Below, piece by piece: positions 7,909-10,256 of a stretch of DNA of 10,256 bases (the stretch's first letter is position 1; the number at the start of each line of letters is the position of its first letter). Under the pieces are notes generated by a model. That model was not told the DNA's origin, made no database searches, and saw only the letters and a program-made list of their open reading frames with translations. This DNA comes from Alphaproteobacteria bacterium (lineage in GTDB: Bacteria; Pseudomonadota; Alphaproteobacteria; Sphingomonadales; Sphingomonadaceae): the NCBI GenBank assembly GCA_016650315.1, contig JAENVZ010000010.1:1-10256 (forward strand), in the 5' to 3' direction. The position numbers were made by a program, and so were the translations under genes.

Positions 7909-9009
7909 TCATACGTTGAACCGGAACAGCATGATGTCGCCGTCCTGCGTCACATATTCCTTGCCCTCGGCGCGTAACTTGCCCGCATCGCGCGCTCCTG
8001 CCTCGCCATTGCAGCGGACATAATCGTCAAAGGCCATGGTTTCGGCCCGGATGAAGCCCTTTTCAAAATCGCTGTGGATCGCGCCAGCGGCTTGCGGCGC
8101 TTTCGAACCCTTGTGCACGGTCCAGGCCCGCGCTTCCTTGGGGCCTACCGTGAAGAAAGTAATGAGGTCGAGCAGTTCGTACCCCGCCCGAATGATCCGC
8201 GACAGCCCGGTTTCCGCAAGGCCGAGGTCGGCCAGAAACTCTACACGCTCCTCGGACGGCATGGTCACGATCTCGGCCTCGATCGCGGCTGATACAATTA
8301 CCGCGCCCGCGCCTTCAGACTTTGCCTTTTCAAATACGCGAGCGCTATGGTCATTGCCAGTGGCGGCGCTGCCCTCATCGACATTGCAGACATAGAGGAC
8401 GGGTTTTGCGGTCAGCAATTGCGCCTGTGCAAACAGTCGCTCTTCCTCCACGTCTTTCGGGTGGGTCAGCCGCGCTGGCCGACCCTCGCGCAGCAACTCC
8501 AGCGCCTGCCCCAGAACGGACGCGGCGGCCTTTGCCTCCTTGTCGCCCTGCTGGCCTTTTTTGACGAGGTTAGGCACGCGCTTTTCCAGGCTTTCAAGAT
8601 CGGACAGCATCAATTCGGTTTCGACCGTCTCGGCGTCCGCGATGGGATCGATCTTGCCCTCGACATGGGTGACATCATCATCGACGAAACAGCGCAGTAC
8701 ATGGACGATGGCGTCCACCTCCCGGATATTGGCCAGAAACTGGTTGCCCAACCCCTCACCCCGCGATGCGCCGCGCACAAGGCCTGCAATATCGACAAAG
8801 GCAAGCTGGGTTTCGATGATCTTCGCGCTGCCGCCGATCTTCGCGATCTGGTCAAGCCGTGGATCGGGCACGGCGACCTGCCCGACATTGGGTTCGATGG
8901 TGCAAAAGGGATAATTGGCCGCCTGCGCTGCCTGCGTTTCGGTCAGCGCATTGAAAAGCGTCGATTTGCCGACATTGGGAAGCCCGACGATGCCACAACG
9001 AAAACCCAT
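7909..9009 (-). CDS. ychF: Redox-regulated ATPase YchF (Obg-like, OLA1 family)
   Basis: YchF is a TRAFAC-class P-loop protein that prefers ATP to GTP, binds ribosomes and acts in translation and stress responses. The 366-residue length is typical. Motifs in order are GLPNVGKST (9-17, G1), NYPFCTIEPN (32-41, switch I region), DIAGL (73-77, G3), RGEGLGNQFL (83-92) and NVDE (209-212, the altered G4 that explains relaxed base specificity). A helical insert lies at about 130-200, and the C-terminal TGS domain is marked by ITFFTVGPKEARAWTVHKG, IHSDFEKGFIRAE and the end DGDIMLFRFNV. The ATG at 9009-9007 has GAGG 7 bases upstream. It lies 207 bp downstream of pth, beyond a palindromic repeat, so it may have its own promoter. 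Identification is secure. Confidence 0.98.
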   Translation of the reverse strand: MGFRCGIVGLPNVGKSTLFNALTETQAAQAANYPFCTIEPNVGQVAVPDPRLDQIAKIGGSAKIIETQLAFVDIAGLVRGASRGEGLGNQFLANIREVDAIVHVLRCFVDDDVTHVEGKIDPIADAETVETELMLSDLESLEKRVPNLVKKGQQGDKEAKAAASVLGQALELLREGRPARLTHPKDVEEERLFAQAQLLTAKPVLYVCNVDEGSAATGNDHSARVFEKAKSEGAGAVIVSAAIEAEIVTMPSEERVEFLADLGLAETGLSRIIRAGYELLDLITFFTVGPKEARAWTVHKGSKAPQAAGAIHSDFEKGFIRAETMAFDDYVRCNGEAGARDAGKLRAEGKEYVTQDGDIMLFRFNV

Positions 9010-9016
9010 TAATATA

Positions 9017-9020
9017 CCTC
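9017..9020 (-). promoter_or_regulatory. Ribosome binding site of ychF
   Basis: On the minus strand GAGG is followed by the A+T-rich heptamer TATATTA and then the ychF ATG, an ideal spacing of 7 bases. It confirms the start at 9009 and lies just outside the repeat that begins at 9038. Confidence 0.75.
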
Positions 9021-9047
9021 GATTTGCATGAAGAGATCGTCATTCCC

Positions 9048-9104
9048 ACCCTTCGACTGCCTGCAAGGCAGGCGCTCAGGATAAACTGCGGCCATAGGCC
9101 GCAG
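9048..9104. repeat. Second palindromic repeat nested inside the REPIN-like unit
   Basis: This segment interrupts the left unit of the surrounding element, separating TTCCC (9043-9047) from its partner GGGAA (9107-9111). It contains CCTTCGACTG and CGCTCAGGATAAAC, which resemble another repeat family common in sphingomonads and other proteobacteria (CTTCGAC...CTCAGG type). It holds two hairpins: GCCTGC/GCAGGC (9059-9064 with 9068-9073) and a perfect 8 bp stem CTGCGGCC/GGCCGCAG with an ATA loop (9086-9104). The exact insertion edges cannot be fixed from one copy. Confidence 0.6.
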
Positions 9105-9154
9105 GCGGGAACCCATCTCCTGAGCCATCCGCTGGCTGCTACGCCGGGAGATGG

Positions 9155-9174
9155 ATCCCCGCCTTCGCGGGGAT
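9155..9174. repeat. Perfect 8 bp hairpin, intact REP arm
   Basis: ATCCCCGC at 9155-9162 pairs perfectly with GCGGGGAT at 9167-9174 around a 4-base loop. It lies 42 bp past the pth stop on the minus strand and could slow 3' exonucleases or polymerase behind pth. No T-run follows on either strand, so it does not qualify as an intrinsic terminator. Confidence 0.7.
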
Positions 9175-9216
9175 GACGAAGATGGATGAATGGCAGCGAA
9201 CATCTGGATGGTCAAA

Positions 9217-9789
9217 CTATTCATCCCTCAACCGCAACGCCACATCGTTCATGAACCGCGCATCGTCTCCACGCGCCAGCCATTCCGCCTCCGCGCCGAC
9301 CGCGCCGAGCATGTCGGACAGCTCATCCATCTCGACCTTGGCATAATTGCCCAGCACATAGCCGTGCACTTTCGCCTTGTCGCCGGGATGGCCGATGCCG
9401 ATCCGCACGCGACGGAAATCATTGCCGATATGCGCTTCAGTGGATCGAAGGCCATTATGCCCCGCCGTCCCGCCGCCGCGCTTCACCTTCACCTTATAGG
9501 GGGCAAGGTCCAGCTCGTCATGGAACACCGTGACGTCCTGCATATCCAGCTTGTAGAAACGCATGGCCGCGCCAATGGAGCGACCGCTTTCGTTCATATA
9601 GGTCGCGGGTTTCAGCAATATAATCTTTTCAGGGCCAAGCCGCCCTTCGGCGACCCAGCCCTGAAATTGCTTCTTTGGCGGCGAAAAGCCATGCATTTCC
9701 GCAATGACATCGGTGGCCATGAACCCGACATTATGCCGGTTGAGCGCATATTGTGCGCCCGGATTGCCGAGGCCGGCCCATATCTGCAT
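9217..9789 (-). CDS. pth: Peptidyl-tRNA hydrolase (Pth)
   Basis: Pth cleaves the ester bond of peptidyl-tRNAs that drop off ribosomes, returning free tRNA; it is essential in most bacteria. The 190-residue protein has every active-site residue of the family at positions close to E. coli: Asn9 in GLGNPG, His19 in NRHNVGF (the catalytic base, E. coli His20), Asn66 in KPATYMNESG (Asn68), Asp91 in FHDELDL (Asp93) and Asn112 in GGGTAGHNGLRS (Asn114). Length is normal. The ATG lies 26 bp after the rplY stop on the same strand, an arrangement (L25 then Pth) widely conserved in bacteria that ties tRNA rescue to ribosome synthesis. A GGGGA ribosome-site candidate 9 bases upstream is partly in a small hairpin (9800-9811). 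Downstream lies the palindromic repeat. Confidence 0.98.
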   Translation of the reverse strand: MQIWAGLGNPGAQYALNRHNVGFMATDVIAEMHGFSPPKKQFQGWVAEGRLGPEKIILLKPATYMNESGRSIGAAMRFYKLDMQDVTVFHDELDLAPYKVKVKRGGGTAGHNGLRSTEAHIGNDFRRVRIGIGHPGDKAKVHGYVLGNYAKVEMDELSDMLGAVGAEAEWLARGDDARFMNDVALRLRDE

Positions 9790-9815
9790 GGCGTGTCGTC
9801 CCCGTCAGGGGCAGG

Positions 9816-10256
9816 TTATTCCCCGCCTTCCGCTTCGCCTTCGCCGTCAGCCGCTGTCGCAGCCTCGCCATCGGCCCGCTTCATGGCGGACGGAGCAACG
9901 ATGGTGGCGATAGTAAAGTCGCGATCTTCGATGGCCGATTTCGCGCCACCAGTCAGCTTCACGCTGCTGATATGGATCGAATCGCCGACTTCATAGCCGG
10001 TCAGGTCGACCACGACGTCGTCGGGAATGCTTCCGGCATCGCAGATCAGCTCAATCTCGTGACGAACGACGTTCAGCACGCCGCCGCGTTTGATGCCAGG
10101 CGATGCTTCCTCGTTCTGGAAGACGACGGGTACAGAGACATGGACGCTGGAATGCGCGCCGATGCGCATGAAGTCGACATGCAGCGGACGGTCGGAGACC
10201 GGATGAAAGGCGACATCCTTGGGCAGGGTGCGGGCGGGCTGGCCGCCGACTTCGAC
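9816..10256 (-). CDS. rplY: 50S ribosomal protein L25, Ctc/TL5 type, C-terminal part
   Basis: The frame is open to the right-hand window edge, giving the last 146 residues; the start lies beyond the window. The full protein is usually about 200-220 residues. L25 binds 5S rRNA in the large subunit; the long form seen here is the Ctc/TL5 type with an added C-terminal beta domain. The visible part contains the end of the RNA-binding domain ([20 protein letters not shown]) and then the C-terminal domain with [48 protein letters not shown] and [12 protein letters not shown]. The last 18 or so residues are an acidic, Ala/Gly/Glu-rich tail ending EGEAEGGE, probably disordered. An internal ATG at 10169 is not the start, because family sequence continues upstream of it. 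It is the probable promoter-proximal gene of an rplY-pth transcript. Confidence 0.96.
   Translation of the reverse strand, partial: VEVGGQPARTLPKDVAFHPVSDRPLHVDFMRIGAHSSVHVSVPVVFQNEEASPGIKRGGVLNVVRHEIELICDAGSIPDDVVVDLTGYEVGDSIHISSVKLTGGAKSAIEDRDFTIATIVAPSAMKRADGEAATAADGEGEAEGGE

Larger units (their letters stand above)
9038..9178. repeat. Composite palindromic (REPIN-like) intergenic repeat
   Basis: This 141 bp element fills most of the 207 bp gap between pth and ychF. Its ends are inverted copies, CGTCAT at 9038-9043 and ATGACG at 9173-9178. A second inverted pair, CCATCTCC (9113-9120) and GGAGATGG (9147-9154), flanks a central spacer that has its own short AGCC/GGCT stem (9123-9126 and 9134-9137). 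The layout is that of two palindromic units facing each other, as in REPIN or MITE-like elements. One unit (9155-9178) is intact. The other is split between 9038-9047 and about 9101-9120 by unrelated palindromic sequence. Sequences of this kind (GGGGATCCATCTCC next to a GATGACG end) are, to my recollection, scattered in many copies through sphingomonad genomes. No coding capacity is seen. Confidence 0.75.

Noticed and set aside
8347..9012. 221-codon plus-strand frame opposite ychF
   Set aside because: Antisense to ychF, which has every G-motif intact; no independent family features.
9189..9216. Possible promoter for ychF (TTGACC on the minus strand just after the pth stop)
   Set aside because: The -35-like hexamer is good but no acceptable -10 lies 16-18 bases further on, and the region then runs into the repeat.
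9190..9996. 268-codon plus-strand frame opposite pth and the end of rplY
   Set aside because: Runs antisense across two genes and the gap between them; its histidine- and arginine-rich composition is that of a shadow frame.
1..10256. Undescribed system, defence island, phage or CRISPR content
   Set aside because: Every gene belongs to a known core family in a familiar order; the only non-genic stretch over 200 bp is the repeat-bearing pth-ychF gap.

Overview
The window is a stretch of housekeeping chromosome from a GC-rich alphaproteobacterium, most likely a sphingomonad (Sphingomonadaceae, e.g. Sphingobium/Sphingopyxis-like). The reasons are the gene order (nuoLMN followed by birA, coaX, RNase J and a DUF1467 protein; then rplY, pth, ychF and a MaoC-type dehydratase), the use of RNase J and type III pantothenate kinase, and an intergenic repeat with the GGGGATCCATCTCC / ATGACG signature that I associate with sphingomonad genomes. 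The genus assignment is inference.

Plus-strand block (1-7402): the 3' half of nuoL, then nuoM, nuoN, birA, coaX, rnj and a DUF1467 gene are packed almost without gaps (1 bp, 1 bp overlap, probable 4 bp overlap, 11 bp, 0 bp, 9 bp). This looks like the tail of the complex I operon, co-transcribed with genes for biotin attachment, the first step of CoA synthesis and RNA turnover. NuoL, NuoM and NuoN are the three antiporter-like proton-pumping membrane subunits of NADH:quinone oxidoreductase. BirA and CoaX supply cofactor functions (biotinylated carboxylases, CoA) for the same central metabolism. RNase J is a 5'-3' exo/endoribonuclease.

Minus-strand block (7408-10256, read right to left): the 3' part of rplY (ribosomal protein L25, Ctc type), pth (peptidyl-tRNA hydrolase), a 207 bp intergenic region carrying a composite palindromic repeat, ychF (translation-associated GTPase-fold ATPase), and a MaoC-family dehydratase gene. 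The first three products all act on or around the ribosome. The two blocks converge with only 5 bp between stop codons at 7403-7407.

I found no mobile genes, CRISPR arrays, tRNA/rRNA genes, defence genes or undescribed system. The points most worth a second look are the probable non-ATG (CTG) start of birA, the nested repeat between pth and ychF, and the stable linkage of cofactor and RNA-decay genes to the nuo operon.
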